Assembly (NCBI GenBank): GCA_963576725.1 | Contig: OY755241.1 | Span: forward strand, 52,517,955 to 52,581,954 | DNA length: 64,000 bases | From: Azorinus chamasolen | Taxonomy: Eukaryota; Mollusca; Bivalvia; Cardiida; Solecurtidae | Direction of reading: 5' to 3' | Part shown: one piece after another, positions 8,572 to 20,140 of the stretch | Numbering within the stretch: position 1 is the first letter of the stretch | Layout of the letters: each line of letters opens with the position of its first letter | The notes under the pieces: generated by a model | What the model saw: only the letters and a program-made list of their open reading frames with translations | What the model was told of the DNA's origin: nothing | Database searches by the model: none | Program-made: the position numbers and the translations under genes

Positions 8572-9180
8572 TGAGGGCCATCATGCAGATGGCCCGGACA
8601 TCGCTCACCAGACAATCAGATTTTCACTACGTTTCTATAGAAAACTGATCATCCCAGGTGCGGGGGCAATTTAGACCCCAGGGGCACAATTTGTAACTTT
8701 TGTAGAAGACCTGAACAAGAAGCCATGTGCTAAATATGATATGAAAAGACAAGAGTGTTCAGAGGAACATGTGTGTCACCTGCACGTGTGTCACTTGCAC
8801 GCAGCTGACACAAAAACTTATTGTTAATATGAAAAAGGGGAATAACTCAAAAAAAATGTTGATGGCCCTTGTGCATGACACATCCTCTCACCATGCTTCC
8901 GTGTGTGAAATTTGAAAGCTCTATAATGATTAGTTTAGAAATGACAGCAAAAAAAAAGAAAGTATGACGGACAGACAGACGGACAGACTACGGAAAAGTG
9001 ATCCCTAAGTGACACACTGCCTCTCTGCAGGTGACACAAAAACTGACCATCCCTGGAGCGGGGCCAATTTTGACCCTGGGGATATAATTTATAAAATTTT
9101 GTAGAAGAGGACCTACAGATGATGCTATGTGCCAAAGATGAAAGCTGAGAACCCTATAGATTTAGAGAAGATTTTTTAAG
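8572..9180 (+). mobile_element. Pearl/Helentron-like element, family P1, split by a P2 insertion
   Basis: GAGGGCCATCATGCAGATGG and ATCGCTCACCAGACAATC mark the left arm. GGGGCCAATTTTGACCCTGG and ATGAAAGCTGAGAACC mark the interior after the insertion. The right hairpin end is missing. P2 occupies 8749-9042. Confidence 0.55.
8749..9042 (+). mobile_element. Pearl/Helentron-like element, family P2, nested
   Basis: ACAAGAGTGTTCAGAGGAAC start, GACGGACAGACAGACGGACA microsatellite, and CTCTCTGCAGGTGACACAAAAA-type end. Near the left end, GTGTGTCACCTGCACGT is duplicated as GTGTGTCACTTGCACGC. Confidence 0.6.
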
Positions 9181-9516
9181 GTTCAAAAGCAGCATGCATG
9201 TTTCATTAATAGAAATAAAATTGGGAAAACAAATAAAAGTCGGTCATATTACAGAATCAATTGTGGTTTTCATGTTTATATTTTAACACTAACAATCAGT
9301 GTAATTATCCATGATTTATCAAACAGTGCAATGAAACATATAAACAAACACAAGCTATTTAGGGGCCAAACATCCATGGTCCGAAAAAAGGCTAGTTTTC
9401 TGTATCATAAAGATGCACAGAACCAGTAAGAAAAGCAGAAGTTTTGATAAATCATGGGTAATTACATCAATTTTCACCTTGTTGGGAGAGTGAATAAATA
9501 TCAATTATAATCTCGA
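9181..9516. other. No feature seen
   Basis: AT-rich sequence. An imperfect inverted pair (ATTATCCATGATTTATCAAA near 9311 and TTTTGATAAATCATGGGTAA near 9445) suggests a decayed foldback element of about 160 bp. Confidence 0.35.
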
Positions 9517-9689
9517 GGGGTCTACTGGCCGAGTGGGCTAATGTTTGCCATCGACAAATTTCCAGGGGGGGCTAATGTCCGCCCAGCATAAAAACACGGA
9601 CGGGCTAATGTCCGCCCATAGAGAAATCAAGGGGGAAAGTGCAGGGGGGGGGGTACCATCCGGGTGGGCTAATGCCCGTTTACCGAAGC

Positions 9690-12025
9690 TTGTGTACACA
9701 GGGGGCCATTTCGTGGGTCTATATGGTCTAAAAAGTCAAAAATATTGATTGGGTCGATTTAGTGTTATATACAAGGGGTCCAACTACCCATTCGCAAATT
9801 TCACGACCGATTCTATTTAACGTCCGGTTTTGGGCTGCCAAGATGGAATAACCACTAATGTTTGGTACGAACATGAAGCTGGGACCTTGTACTTTTCAAA
9901 TAATATAACTTTTGATACATTCCGACTAAGCTGTAGCCAGTGCCTACGTGAAATTCCTACAAAATACGCTGATTTCTCTTACTCGCATGACAAGTTGCAA
10001 CAATGTGACCTAGTTTCTACTTAGTTAGTAGCAAGGCACCTGATTGACCGAAGGGATGGTGCCCTGCGTTCTTGCTAACGCCTATAGGGCAGGCAAGAAA
10101 ACAGACACGCAGATGTTGTTATTGTAAAGGAAGCGGGTCACATGACTCGTACTGGCCTGAAAGAGATTTAAACCTGCTAATTGCACGAAAATTCGCCCGC
10201 ATTTCGGATCGGCACCAGTGTCTGCAGAGAGCTTGAGAGGTAAACGATAACTTTTTGTCATATGTATTGATTGCACAATCGTTTTGTCCCGAGGCATTGC
10301 AATTATGGCCGTTTTACAAGGGGCCAAGTGACAATCGATGTTGAGACTTCCCGTCCGAGTAAGAAAAATCAGTGTATTTTGTAGGAATTTCACGTCGGCA
10401 CTGGCTACGGCTTAGTCGGAATGTATCAAAAGTTATATTATTTGAAAAGTACAATGTCCCAGCTTCACGTTCGTACCAAACATTTGTGGTTATTCCATCT
10501 TGGCTGTCCAAATCTGTGTGTTATTTCGAATCGGTCGTGAAATTTGCGAATGGATTGTTGCAGGCCCGTACCCAGGTGGGGGGCTCGGGCCCCCCCAGCT
10601 GGCTCCCAAGATACCATTTTTGTTAATGGGCCCCTTTTTAGTTTTCAGCTAAATCTACCGATTTGAAATTTTACCAAGGCAATTTTTTAGTGACTGATAT
10701 TTTCCTACCTAGGGGAGATTATCTTTAGTTCTCTACACAGACAGACCACCTTTAGCATGCTGTCATGCTGTGATCCACACTTGGTCTATTTTGCCTATTT
10801 TGGTATAGACCAATCAGTGGAACCCCCGCGGAGAACACCCGAATTACGTAATCACGAGTTGGTTCGCTATACTGAAGTTTAGCAAATAAATTGTTCAGGA
10901 ACCAGTCGTGTCAAAATGCAAATTGCTGCGTTTCCACAAATACCACATGTGGCACGTATATTAATTGAGGAAACATTGTCGCAAAATTAAGACATTGGGA
11001 ATGACGTATCAAGATGCTATAGCATAGCTACAAAAAGCAGTATGCACTTTGACCGATAAGCGTTTTACTGACATTGATCAGTAACTAGTAATGAAAAAAT
11101 AACTCTGAACATTTCGAATGATAAAAAAAGTAAAAATGATCTTCATCCCCAGGCCGATTATACTGAATAAATAAAGGGTTTTTTAACGTTTTTCCATGGA
11201 TTTGTTTTGTAACTTGAGATTGGGAATTTTCCTCCCAAAAATGGGTGCAAAACACACCTTTTGCTATTGGGAATATACCAGAATAAGGGCTATAAAATCA
11301 GCCAAAATATTATTGTAAAATAAGATAAAATAGAATGTCGTTTTCATTGTATACATAAATCTGTTATAACCAGGTGAGCGAATAAGGGCCATCATGACCC
11401 TCTTGGTAAACTGTAACATTTGATGTTTGTAGTTTTGATCAGAGTTGTTTTCACATTTAGAATAAAGACATAAGTGGATGCTAGTTCTGAGATGAATAAT
11501 GCAGAGTCTGTCCATGGAAAAAACTTTAAGCATAATCAAATGTCTGTCTGTCTGCCAAATTGCCAATGGCAAAATACTTTAACCATGTTCATATGTGTGT
11601 CTGTCAATGGCAAAAAAACTTAAGCCTTGATCACAACTTTTGGTGTTAATTTAATATAATTATACAAAGCCCCTGCATTGAAACATTGGTGATCATTCAT
11701 CATGCTTTAAGTCTATACACTGAAATCCAGGTGTAAAAAGGAGCTGATTTCCTATAACATAACATAAAATTATATCTTGATAGAGTGATTCAGATAGCAG
11801 GAAATTGCACCATTCAATGCGGCATACCAAAAATAAATCGACTACCGGGAGGGGACACCCCTCCCGTGCCCCCCCCCAACTCGCCCCCCCCCCCCCAGCA
11901 AAAATTTCTGGGTACGGCCCTGAGTTGGACCCCTTGTATATGATATAACACTAAATCGACTCAATCAATTTTTTTGACTTTTTAGACCATCTAGACCCAC
12001 GAAATGACCCCCTGTGCTTGTGTAT
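9690..12025. mobile_element. Large foldback element with long inverted arms
   Basis: The left arm (about 9693-10000) reappears inverted as 10345-10556 and then 11923-12020. Matching landmarks are GGGTCTATATGGTCTAAAAA, AGGGGTCCAACTACCCATTC, CAAGATGGAATAACCAC, TTCCTACAAAATACGCTGAT and their complements. The right arm is interrupted by the element at 10561-11922. The spacer (about 10020-10340) has a smaller inverted pair around GCACC. No transposase is seen, so it is non-autonomous. 9517-9690 carries a repeated GGGCTAATGTCCGCCCA-like unit that may belong to it. Confidence 0.65.
10561..11922. mobile_element. DNA transposon (non-autonomous) with CAGGGCCGTACCCAG ends
   Basis: Left terminus CAGGCCCGTACCCAG, right terminus complement CAGGGCCGTACCCAG, both followed by G- or C-rich stretches. 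GTTG occurs directly outside both ends (10557-10560 and 11924-11927). The uninterrupted arm of the surrounding foldback (GAATGG..AGTTGGACCCC in complement) gives the empty site. No open frame of note inside, so it is non-autonomous or decayed. Confidence 0.7.
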
Positions 12026-13071
12026 ATATATATTTACTTCAGATGTTCATTAAACAGTAGTCCTATAAATAAGACATGACATAGCTTATATTTCATATTT
12101 TTACATTTTCTGGTACATGCATGATACAATTAAAATGAAAATATCAGATTAATCAAAGTTGATTGTAAAATAGGGACGTGTTACTATAGTAGATCTATGC
12201 GTCTAAATGTTTGGACTAATTAAACAGCTGCCTGATTATTATAAAAAATTAAATCAAACCAACTGACAGGTTGAGAAAACATGAAAGAAAATTTGAAATT
12301 GAATAAAATAAGTTAAAAAACAAAGGTAAATACTGATTATGGTTATACAAAATTACTTACAATCAAATCTATCATTTCATTCAGCTGTGAAAACTTTAAT
12401 AAGCTAGGATCGTTATCAAGTCCTAGAGATTACAAATGCAGCCCTATTTACTTTTACAAAGAAAATTGACATCCTCGCAATATATGCTTTATTCTCATAA
12501 ATAAATTCTACATATAGACATGGGTTTTCTATTATTCAGTATGACACGTAACTAACTACTCATGTCGACAAAAAGTTCCTTTTAAAGCTAGAACAGATCA
12601 ACTGCGCCCTTTTAGATAATGACTATCATGCCTATGAGTAATCATTCGAGTACCTTGGATCATGTTATCATTGTATTGTTGTTTCCCACGGTTTCGAAAT
12701 GTCCGAGAAGACAGGAACAAAAAGGTCTAAATTAGGAAAGTTGTGTCATTTTCGGGGTCAAGTTTAGATAAATTCCCTTCCTAACAGGAAGTAAATAAAG
12801 AGGAAAACTGGTTTGATTATAACTAGTCTGATATCAGAATCAATGTTCTATGGTGATGCACACATGACATCAAATGAACGGAGAACTATAGAGGTAATTT
12901 TAAGATGTAGCAAATTACTGGAGTGCAAAAATCTAGGAAGTAATATAATAGATATCCAAACAATCCACCATCCAAACAATCCACCATCCGATGCCCTAGA
13001 CAAACAACGCTGCTTTTAACCTACTTTTATCTTCACTTATTGTCTATAACACTATCACACTTTTATATACT
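12026..13071. other. Gene-free AT-rich stretch
   Basis: No coding region, palindrome or known family seen. The only repeat is a direct duplication of ATCCAAACAATCCACCATCC-like sequence at about 12950-12990. Confidence 0.4.
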
Positions 13072-13080
13072 CTTTGTATG

Positions 13081-14156
13081 GTTACCAGTCGTTTCGCCCA
13101 CCTGGATGTTTCGCACCTGGTCGTTTCGCACCTGGACGTTTCGCTCCCAATTGGGGTCCTGGTCGTTTCGCCCCCCATACCCTGGTCATTTCGCCCCCAC
13201 TACAGAACTGGTATATATGAAATCAGATTTCCGAAAATTTTAAATTCAGAAAAGTCCTATAGTTTCCGAATTCTAGAACTATACTAGTAATATGTAAATT
13301 ACATTCAATTCTGAACAGGGACAGTATGACAGGGTAGCTTTTTGCGGGATAGGATAAATAGTAAATACATTAATTGGAAACCATAAGATTAATATAAATG
13401 GTTGAACATAATTGTTTAATTGTAATCAATTATAGTAGTTTATTCATTTCCTCCAAATTTGGAGATCAGTAACATATATACAGGTAACAGTGTAAAAAGA
13501 ATAAATATGAGTATAATATGAACCTTGCATATTCGACAAACAGCATTTAACAGGCACAACATTACCTATAATTATCGACATGGTATATACCGGTAAGTGT
13601 CTTTCTCTGTATGTCTGTCTGTCTGACCCTCTCATTCTCTCTCGCTATAATTGTAGGGAACTGGAAATATGGATATGTGGAATTTCATATGCAAACAGAG
13701 CATACACTGATTACTCGTGTAACCATAATTCATAAAAGTAAAAGCAATCATGCATCATATGGATTTAAAGACACGCGTCAGATCGACTTATCACCTGAAT
13801 ATCACACGTGTGTTGATTTATTATTGATTGAATTAAAGGAAGTAATGCGTATGTTATTTCCCGCTAAAACGGAGCGGCGAGTAATATTACTTAACATTCA
13901 TTAGATACGCTAAATGCACTGGATGCAGATACCTGTATGGTAAAAAATGCCTATAGTTTATCATTCAAGTTTGTATCATAATCGAATAGACTGGTGCACC
14001 TATTTAACTTGTATATAACCATTATATAGTGTATATAGTGGGCGAAACGACCAGGGGGGCGAAACGACCAGGGGAGCGAAACGACCAGGTACAAAACGTC
14101 CTGGGAGCGAAACGTCCAGGGCGCGAACTGGTTAGTGGGCGAAACGTCTGGTCACC
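13081..14156. mobile_element. Foldback element Q with clustered CGTTTCGC repeats in both termini
   Basis: Left end GTTACCAGTCGTTTCGCCCA, right end complement GTGACCAGACGTTTCGCCCA. Both ends hold five or six copies of a short unit with CTGG, two or three bases, then CGTTTCGC. CTTTGTATG flanks both ends (13072-13080 and 14157-14165), a probable 8-9 bp target duplication typical of hAT or Mutator-like elements. The interior of about 800 bp has no convincing coding sequence. Confidence 0.75.
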
Positions 14157-14268
14157 CTTTGTATGATACATCTCTCTGTTCCTTCTATCTTACTTTAAAA
14201 TGCTTTTTTTTCTTTTTTAACACGCACTGACGCGCAGCTGCACGTAATCTCCGCGAGGGGGTGATGCA

Positions 14269-14269
14269 G

Positions 14270-14321
<52 letters not shown>
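14269..14321 (+). repeat. GATA microsatellite
   Basis: About 13 uninterrupted GATA units after GATGCAG. Confidence 0.95.
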
Positions 14322-14323
14322 TA

Positions 14324-15045
14324 GCGTACAATATACATATATTGACTAAGAGCACCAAACTGTAACGAGGGTAAGTGAAATACATCGCATTTCGAAAGGA
14401 ATGATTCCCATATGCTGTGTATTTTGGGAGTCGACTGACAGGCAACTGATACACAAACTGATAAGGCGGGCTACCATCACAGAGGATCACTCTATAGTAG
14501 CATAACTTTATCTTTTATGGCTATGGACCCTGACTGGACACTGCAGGAGCAGCTGGATACTGTGTATATAGGGGGGGGGGGGGGGGGGGGTTCACTTATA
14601 TAAGGAGCTTTGAAATGCCTTTAAATAAGTTTCAATGTGATATCGATATGTTTAGTTGTTATAATTGGTCGCGCGTGTGTGTGTGTGCGTGCGTGAGTTA
14701 GTGCATTTCACATGTAATTAATTGCCAAATACGGGCATTATGTCCATATAAACAATTCGTTTCTTATGCGATATTAGTTATGTTTTACCTAAATGGAAAG
14801 ATAATTTTGCCGTGCACTCAATGTGGTATGTATATGGTATTCTATTGGAATATTTTTTGGTGTTCAATTTTAATCAAGGCTTAGTTAACACTTTATATGT
14901 ACATTAGGTTAAAATATCAAACAATGCAACCAACTGTTAACTATAATCTATATTCATAATTAACGCCATTGATCAGAATACCCTTGGCATGCGGAGAGCG
15001 CGGTCAATGACGATCAAATTATATTAGTTAATATTAACCAATATT
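14324..15045. repeat. Gene-free stretch with poly-G and GT tracts
   Basis: A run of 20 G at 14571-14590 and a GT/GC alternating tract at about 14670-14692. Otherwise nothing recognised. Confidence 0.6.
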
Positions 15046-15190
15046 AAGATGCCACACTGTACGTCAGCATTAGCAGTCTGGACTAAACTTGTCCAGACCC
15101 CATACTTATTTAAAGACTGGTATTAAAATGCCGCACTGTCAGCTTAAGCAGTCTTGACTGAACTTGTCCGGACCCCTACCCATTTTGAAT
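15046..15190 (-). repeat. Two-unit tandem repeat at the 3' end of a LINE fragment
   Basis: Two units of about 80 bp, each with ATGCC(A/G)CACTGT, AGCAGTCT and GAC...AACTTGTCC(A/G)GACC. They overlap the stop codon of the LINE fragment upstream. Confidence 0.55.
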
Positions 15191-15345
15191 ATAATCGTTG
15201 TTTAAAGGAGTTAATTGAGGATGCCAGTACTATATCATTAGGAAGCTTATTACATAATTGTATGACCCTCTGACTGAAGGTGGCCCTTCTTAGTTCAGCG
15301 CGTGAGCGCTTTGTATATACCCTCAACATGTTAAATTACGACGTG
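15144..15345 (-). pseudogene. C-terminal fragment of a LINE reverse transcriptase
   Basis: Minus strand, about 61 codons ending TAA or similar at the left edge. It encodes LRVYTKRSRAELRRATFSQR followed by VIQLCNKLP, then SSINSFKQRLYSKW. Basic residues, then F-S-Q-R-V, then a N-x-L-P, then a S-x-N-x-F-K-x-R-L block is the usual C-terminal tail of CR1/L2/Rex-like retrotransposon polyproteins. The upstream catalytic domain is absent: a 5'-truncated insertion. Recognition is from memory of the family tail. Confidence 0.6.
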
Positions 15346-15474
15346 TTTGCTGCGAGTATTCTGGGAGAGTTGGGAAGAATCTTGCCTTATCAACATTTAT
15401 CTATACCATGTATTATTTTGTATGAGATCTGATCTTGTTTTCCTGTATTCCAGGCTCGGAATCCCTAGCTCTCT

Positions 15475-15567
15475 TGCATGTACACGTACCGAATGTATGC
15501 ACATGCATGTGTGCATGCATGCATGTGTATGCGTGCATGTGAGCGCGTGTGTGCTTGCACATGCATA
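15475..15567 (+). repeat. Alternating purine-pyrimidine tract (TGCA/TGTG-rich)
   Basis: About 90 bp of TG, CA and TGCATGCA alternation, with potential to form Z-DNA. Confidence 0.6.
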
Positions 15568-15671
15568 CGTTAATTTAAATCTATACAGAGGCTGTCTGAT
15601 ATGGGTCTATATTCTGTTTGCAAAGACTAAGCAAGTTAAAACTGAGAATTTAGAAAATGTTTAATTTATTA

Positions 15672-15875
15672 CAGTAAAACCTCTCTATAACGACCGCTAT
15701 ATTACATCAAGTATTTTGTGTTAAAGGCAGGTGGCTTCTTAAAGCAAGATGAAAGTAAAACAGAACGCTACTATAGGAGCGTTCTGTTTTACTTTCACCT
15801 TGCTTTAAGCAGCCATCTGCCCTAAATACCAACTAATTAACATAATTTAGTGGTCGTTATAGAGAGGTTTTACTG
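15672..15875. mobile_element. Pogo-like MITE, family C
   Basis: Perfect-type ends CAGTAAAACCTCTCTATAAC and complement, with TA on both sides (15670-15671, 15876-15877). The inner palindrome is GAAAGTAAAACAGAACGCTA around CTATAGGAGC. Non-coding. TA duplication and CAGTAAAACC ends fit pogo/Tc1-mariner MITEs. Confidence 0.85.
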
Positions 15876-15877
15876 TA

Positions 15878-16847
15878 TAACAATAATGATACTAATTCAT
15901 AACTATGATCTGTAACAGCAGAGTTTTACATGCAGCCATATATAAAACATTTATTTATAAGTACGTGTGTGGAAGTTTCCAGAGTCTTCTATATCTACAG
16001 AATATGATCATCAATCAATTATATACTGATTATAACTCGAAAATCGTTGACGTTAAAGTGTATAGTAGGCAGCCTATACTGCGTATTGTATAAATCCGGA
16101 CTATAGACAGTGTACTTTTATATTTAGAGTGTATACATAATAACTAGCTCTGTCTGCCTCATATTGCATGCTTTTCTTAGTAGCTCTTTTTTAGGTGCTT
16201 ATATAAGGCAGCAATTTTAGTATTTCATGGGAGTACTGCTTCAGTCCTCTCTGGGTACATTTTAGTACTCCGCAGCCATCCCTCTCTGCATGGGAAGTAT
16301 ATACTCATAACCACATTTGAGGTAGAATATTGTACTTACTTTTATTTTACTGGAAACAACATCTGGTTTATTCTGTAATTCTATTAATCCTAATAAAATT
16401 TTGCAGTGTTGAAGTGTTTCCAAATTCTTGTTTCCTAGTTTGAACCCGAAGACGTAAATATCATATACGGGAATCTAAAATAAGGGCTACTATAAAAGCA
16501 AAAAAAACCTTAAAGGTAAAATATAAATTACAAAATATAGATCTAATGTATAAATTAATGGAGCTGATATATCTGAAGGTTTTAAGTGCAATAAGTATAC
16601 AAAACTTAAAAAACCCCAATATTATCTGTATAATTATTGCACACAAGAACAGATATATCAAGAATGAAATGTTTTTTCGAATCAATTCGAAAAGGCAATA
16701 TTTATAAGATATCGTAGACATATAAGAACACCATATATATTATTGGTCTTGTACGTTCCCCCGAGGTACTCCCAGTTGTTGGGATTCAAAATTGGTATTT
16801 TTGGCTTGAGACCAAATATATACTAATTAAATCAAGCAATCAGTGCA
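15878..16847. other. Gene-free AT-rich stretch
   Basis: Short AT-rich frames on both strands with no recognisable protein and no hairpin element. Confidence 0.4.
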
Positions 16848-16930
16848 TGTTTAATGTAGGGTGAAAGCAAAGCAGAAACTCCTGCAGGAATCTTCTGTAT
16901 TACTTTCGCTCTGCATTAAAACTGCTTCCT
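16848..16930. mobile_element. Family D core fragment
   Basis: TTTAATGTAGGGTGAAAGCA, then CAGAAACTCCTGCAGGAATC and CTTTCGCTCTGCATTAAAAC: the inner hairpin of family D without the terminal CAGTAAAACC ends. Confidence 0.5.
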
Positions 16931-17002
16931 CGTATATATATTTATTTATTTATTTTTTAATTATTTTTGGGCGTGTGTGTGTGTGGGGGGGGGGGGGGGG
17001 GG
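16925..17002 (+). repeat. T-rich run, GT tract and poly-G
   Basis: Low-complexity ATTTATTT, GTGTGTGTGT and then a G run of about 18. Confidence 0.8.
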
Positions 17003-17227
17003 TATATTGTACTATATGTCAAGCGCTTTTTACTGGTCTGTTTGAAAGGCAAGTAAAGGTAGACTTTAACTCTAATTCCTCAACTTTAGTGCGGGTCAGT
17101 CGACAGTTTCAGCGGTATGAGATTGTTGTCTTCATGCTATACACAGAGGCATATACGTACATGTATGTGGTTGTCTCTATTTACTATACGTTACCCAATA
17201 CATTTGTATATATACATGTATATATAC

Positions 17228-17507
17228 CGGCGGACGTGGTCGTGTGGCTAACGCTCTCGACTGCAATACCAGGGATTACGGATTCAATCCCCCGTCGGAC
17301 CAAGTCCTTCGGATGAGACTATAAACCGAGGTCCGATATATCAGTGCTTTAAACTGGGCATCTAAAAGAACCAGAGAAACTCAGTCGATAATAAGAGTAG
17401 GGTATCGCACCCGGGTTTCTCTGTATCCTCTCCATTCTCTCTGGGGCGTCCAATTAGCCCATAGTGAGCAGAAACGAACGTTAATCAACACAAACAAACA
17501 AACATTT
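17228..17507 (+). mobile_element. tRNA-derived SINE
   Basis: The head (17228-17301) has the acceptor-like ends GGCGGAC and GTCGGACC, an A-box-like GTGGCTAAC and a B-box-like GGATTCAATCC. A body follows with GTCCTTCGGATGAGAC and AAACCGAGGTCCG. The tail is CCAATTAGCCCATAGTGAGC ending in ACAAACAAACAAAC. The body motif with GTCCTTCGGATGAGAC is common in invertebrate SINEs. It is not a functional tRNA because the anticodon arm is diverged. Confidence 0.7.
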
Positions 17508-18292
17508 GTATAGAGCTGCATGGAAGATCTCGATTGTAATTAATTAGAACTAAATGTACGTGTATATGCATAGTACAAATCAAACAGGACTTTTAAAGGG
17601 AGGTAACTACTGCGGATTTCCTGCGTTGATCTCAGAACACTATTTATTTTGTATTGAATGTTCAGTATGTGGGCTAAATTTTCAATTTTATAAATACTAT
17701 ATAGTAGTACTACGTACCCTAAGTGCAATTATATTATTATTATTATTTGCTTTTAATTTAGTTCTGCGTACATGTAATTTATTCAGACCATTTGTACAAA
17801 TATTGTTAACCATGGCTTTACATTTCTGAAATTGATGTTGCCCGTTGCATACTATTAAAGTTATTTAACGGACATCTAGGACTGAAAACATCATTTCGTA
17901 TCAATTGGAAGAGTCTCATCAATGAGCTGTTAAGACGACATGCTAATTGTGTGATGGTTGCCGTCTGCGGAGGGATATCGTCAAAACCGAAATTAGCTCG
18001 ATATGGAGTACAAAGATAATGTGGACTAGTGTTGGAATCAATACATTTTTGACAGACCTTTATATACCACAAAGTAAATGCAGATACTTCGTGATCATAA
18101 ATGCGATACACATAACGAATGTTCCTTTTTAATTTAATTATTTGTTTTCTGAAAAGCGTTTAATTAGTTACATTATTCTGAAAGTTACATAGTTCTAATC
18201 AAGTTTCGCTGATTACATCTATATGCGATGAAATTTCGTTGTGCCTTCAACGTTGAAATAATAGTTTTGTGACACCGTTGCTCAGAGCCACC
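17508..18292. other. Gene-free stretch
   Basis: No coding region or element recognised. Confidence 0.35.
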
Positions 18293-18376
18293 ATGGCGTC
18301 TGCGCGTGCAGGGTGTACACTCTGCATGCCTCTAACCCTAACCCTGTTCATTCTCTTCCATTGCACATGTTCGTAG
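18293..18376 (+). CDS. Possible small ORF or first exon (27 aa), unproven
   Basis: ATG in an optimal context (GCCACCATGG) opens a 27-codon frame beginning MASARAGCTLCMPLTLTLFI and ending in TAG. It is basic at the start and then hydrophobic, so it looks like a signal peptide. The surrounding 18.3-18.6 kb is richer in CpG than its neighbours, which could mark an exon or promoter. It contains CTAACCCTAACCCTG, so chance is likely. No homologue recognised. Confidence 0.15.
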   Translation: MASARAGCTLCMPLTLTLFILFHCTCS

Positions 18377-18379
18377 TTT

Positions 18380-19090
18380 TTAATGGCAAGCTTTCTGCGG
18401 ACTGGAAGAGAACAAATCAACGAAAAAAGCAGGCCTGCGGAGCTATGGTTATGGGACTTTCCGGAGTTGTACCCACCACGGACGGAAAGGAACTGTATTC
18501 GGCGAGGCATGAACCAAGTCTCGTGTTTGGTGAATACTCTCGATTACCAGTTGCTTTTCGGTATGTCCGTTTATGGGCACATTGCACGGTAACAGCAAAC
18601 TGCATTTCTAAACCTCACTGCTAAAGTTGGCATGATGAGAAATACGAAATGCAACACATATGAAGTCATTTGTATTTTCAGACAATTGATTTTAGCGATA
18701 GGTGGACACAGTTTCACTTAAAATGTTTTCGTTTTACATGCACTTGATCACTGTACATGTACATGTATTTGCCATCGCGGTTGTTGTAGATAAGTCGGAG
18801 AGAGGTACGTTTATTTACACTGTCTTTTAGGGTGGGGATGGAATAAATTTAAGTGTGAGGTTGCGCGCCCTTAAGCCTGTTTTTAACACCCCACCCCCCA
18901 CCCCAGTGACATTTGTCACTGACCGTTCCAAGCGATACTTCCATATTTCCCCTGTTATTTGTTTGTTATGTCCGTGCGTCTCTTCGTGTCTTTTATGTAC
19001 ATGTGCATTTGTTGTTTGTCGTGGTGCTGTTTGGGCGGTTGTGTAGTTGTATGCGGTGTTTCATGCACTCGTACATGTACTTTTAGTATT
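18380..19090. other. Gene-free stretch, slightly CpG-richer
   Basis: Overlapping frames on both strands without recognisable products. A CCCCACCCC tract lies near 18890. Confidence 0.35.
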
Positions 19091-19091
19091 T

Positions 19092-19330
19092 AAGGTATTA
19101 TCCTCCAATTTGACCTGAAACTCGTGCATATTCCGTTTATTATCGTCGGTAATCTTCGGATAAATTTCCGATGGTATAAGAAGGCGCTATAAGAATACAA
19201 TCCTCGTGGAACATGATTATTCGGCTTAAAACTTTGGTTTGCTATTTTTTGTCACAGAATATTACGAACAATCCCGATAAACACGCCGAAAATTAATCGA
19301 GTCTCATGTCAAATTGGGAGGATAATACAA
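19092..19330. mobile_element. Foldback element with TATTATCCTCC ends
   Basis: GTATTATCCTCCAATTTGAC at the left and its complement (GTCAAATTGGGAGGATAATA) at the right, with inner ACTCG...CGAGT pairing. About 240 bp, non-coding. Confidence 0.6.
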
Positions 19331-19984
19331 CTATTTCCAGCAATGGCCGTTTGTTTACTTCCTTTCAATTTGACCATACTGTATTAAAATTGATTAAAAT
19401 ATACATTTTCAGCAATTACTTAATTCATACAGTTATTAAGTAAAGGCCCTAGTGTAGTTCATAAATGTTAAACAACGCTTTTAAGAATTAAATAAAAACT
19501 TTTAATTTTTTCCTGAAAAGATGCAAAAAAGTGGTGTCACATAACTCACTTTTCCGGGTTTTTTTCTCCAAAAGTGTTCTTACAAATATCTTCTTTAGTC
19601 CCGTTGGTATTTTAATAAATCCTTAATTATATGATAAATGTTCCAATTTTTACATTTTTACCAACACCAGTGATCACTATATCAATACGTCGATCATAGC
19701 AACTTGTCCAATAAAATCATATGTTCAGTATGTAACAGGTCATATTATTTATCTGCAGTAGAACTACCTTTTAAATGTATATCTACATCCAGGTTATTGT
19801 TGATATGATTAGACGCATGTTATAAACCAGATAGGTCTACGTAATTAAATTTTGTTTTTAATCTTTACTCAATATCTATTTAAAACTAATGTCATCGTGA
19901 ACATTATTTTTATAATGGCACATAGGCTAGCCACTGGACATTAGGTCAAATAAGAAGTAGAATCATATTTAACATGAACCGCAT
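19331..19984. other. Gene-free AT-rich stretch
   Basis: Nothing recognised. Confidence 0.35.
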
Positions 19985-20140
19985 GATTCTACTTTGTTTA
20001 CAAAGGCGTATTTATGTAGTGGAAACCATTGTGATGGAAGATTTGTTCCTTATGAGGAAATGCTCTATTTATCACAGTGGTTTCAAGAAGTGACTATTAC
20101 AGAGGCGTAGAAAGGTGTATTTATGGAGGAAATGGCTAAA
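19985..20140 (+). mobile_element. Right part of a TTAA family B element
   Basis: GAAACCATTGTGATGGAAGA and CTCTATTTATCACAGTGGTT arms, then ACTATTACAGAGGCGTAGAA and GGAGGAAATGGCTAA. Confidence 0.55.

Noticed and set aside
13611..13904. Plus-strand 97-aa frame inside foldback element Q
   Set aside because: No transposase motif or other recognised domain; probably chance in a non-coding element.
14185..14490. Minus-strand frame with repeated Ile-Tyr-Leu-Ser
   Set aside because: Translation of the GATA microsatellite.
14571..14590. Possible G-quadruplex regulatory element
   Set aside because: A pure 20-G run with no gene nearby; also a common sequencing weak point, as at 16985 and 61660.
17228..17301. 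tRNA gene
   Set aside because: Box-like motifs are present but it continues into a SINE body and tail, and the anticodon arm does not form a normal loop; the second copy at 20141 lacks the head.
18331..18346. Telomere-like CTAACCCTAACCCTG
   Set aside because: Only about two and a half units; no array.
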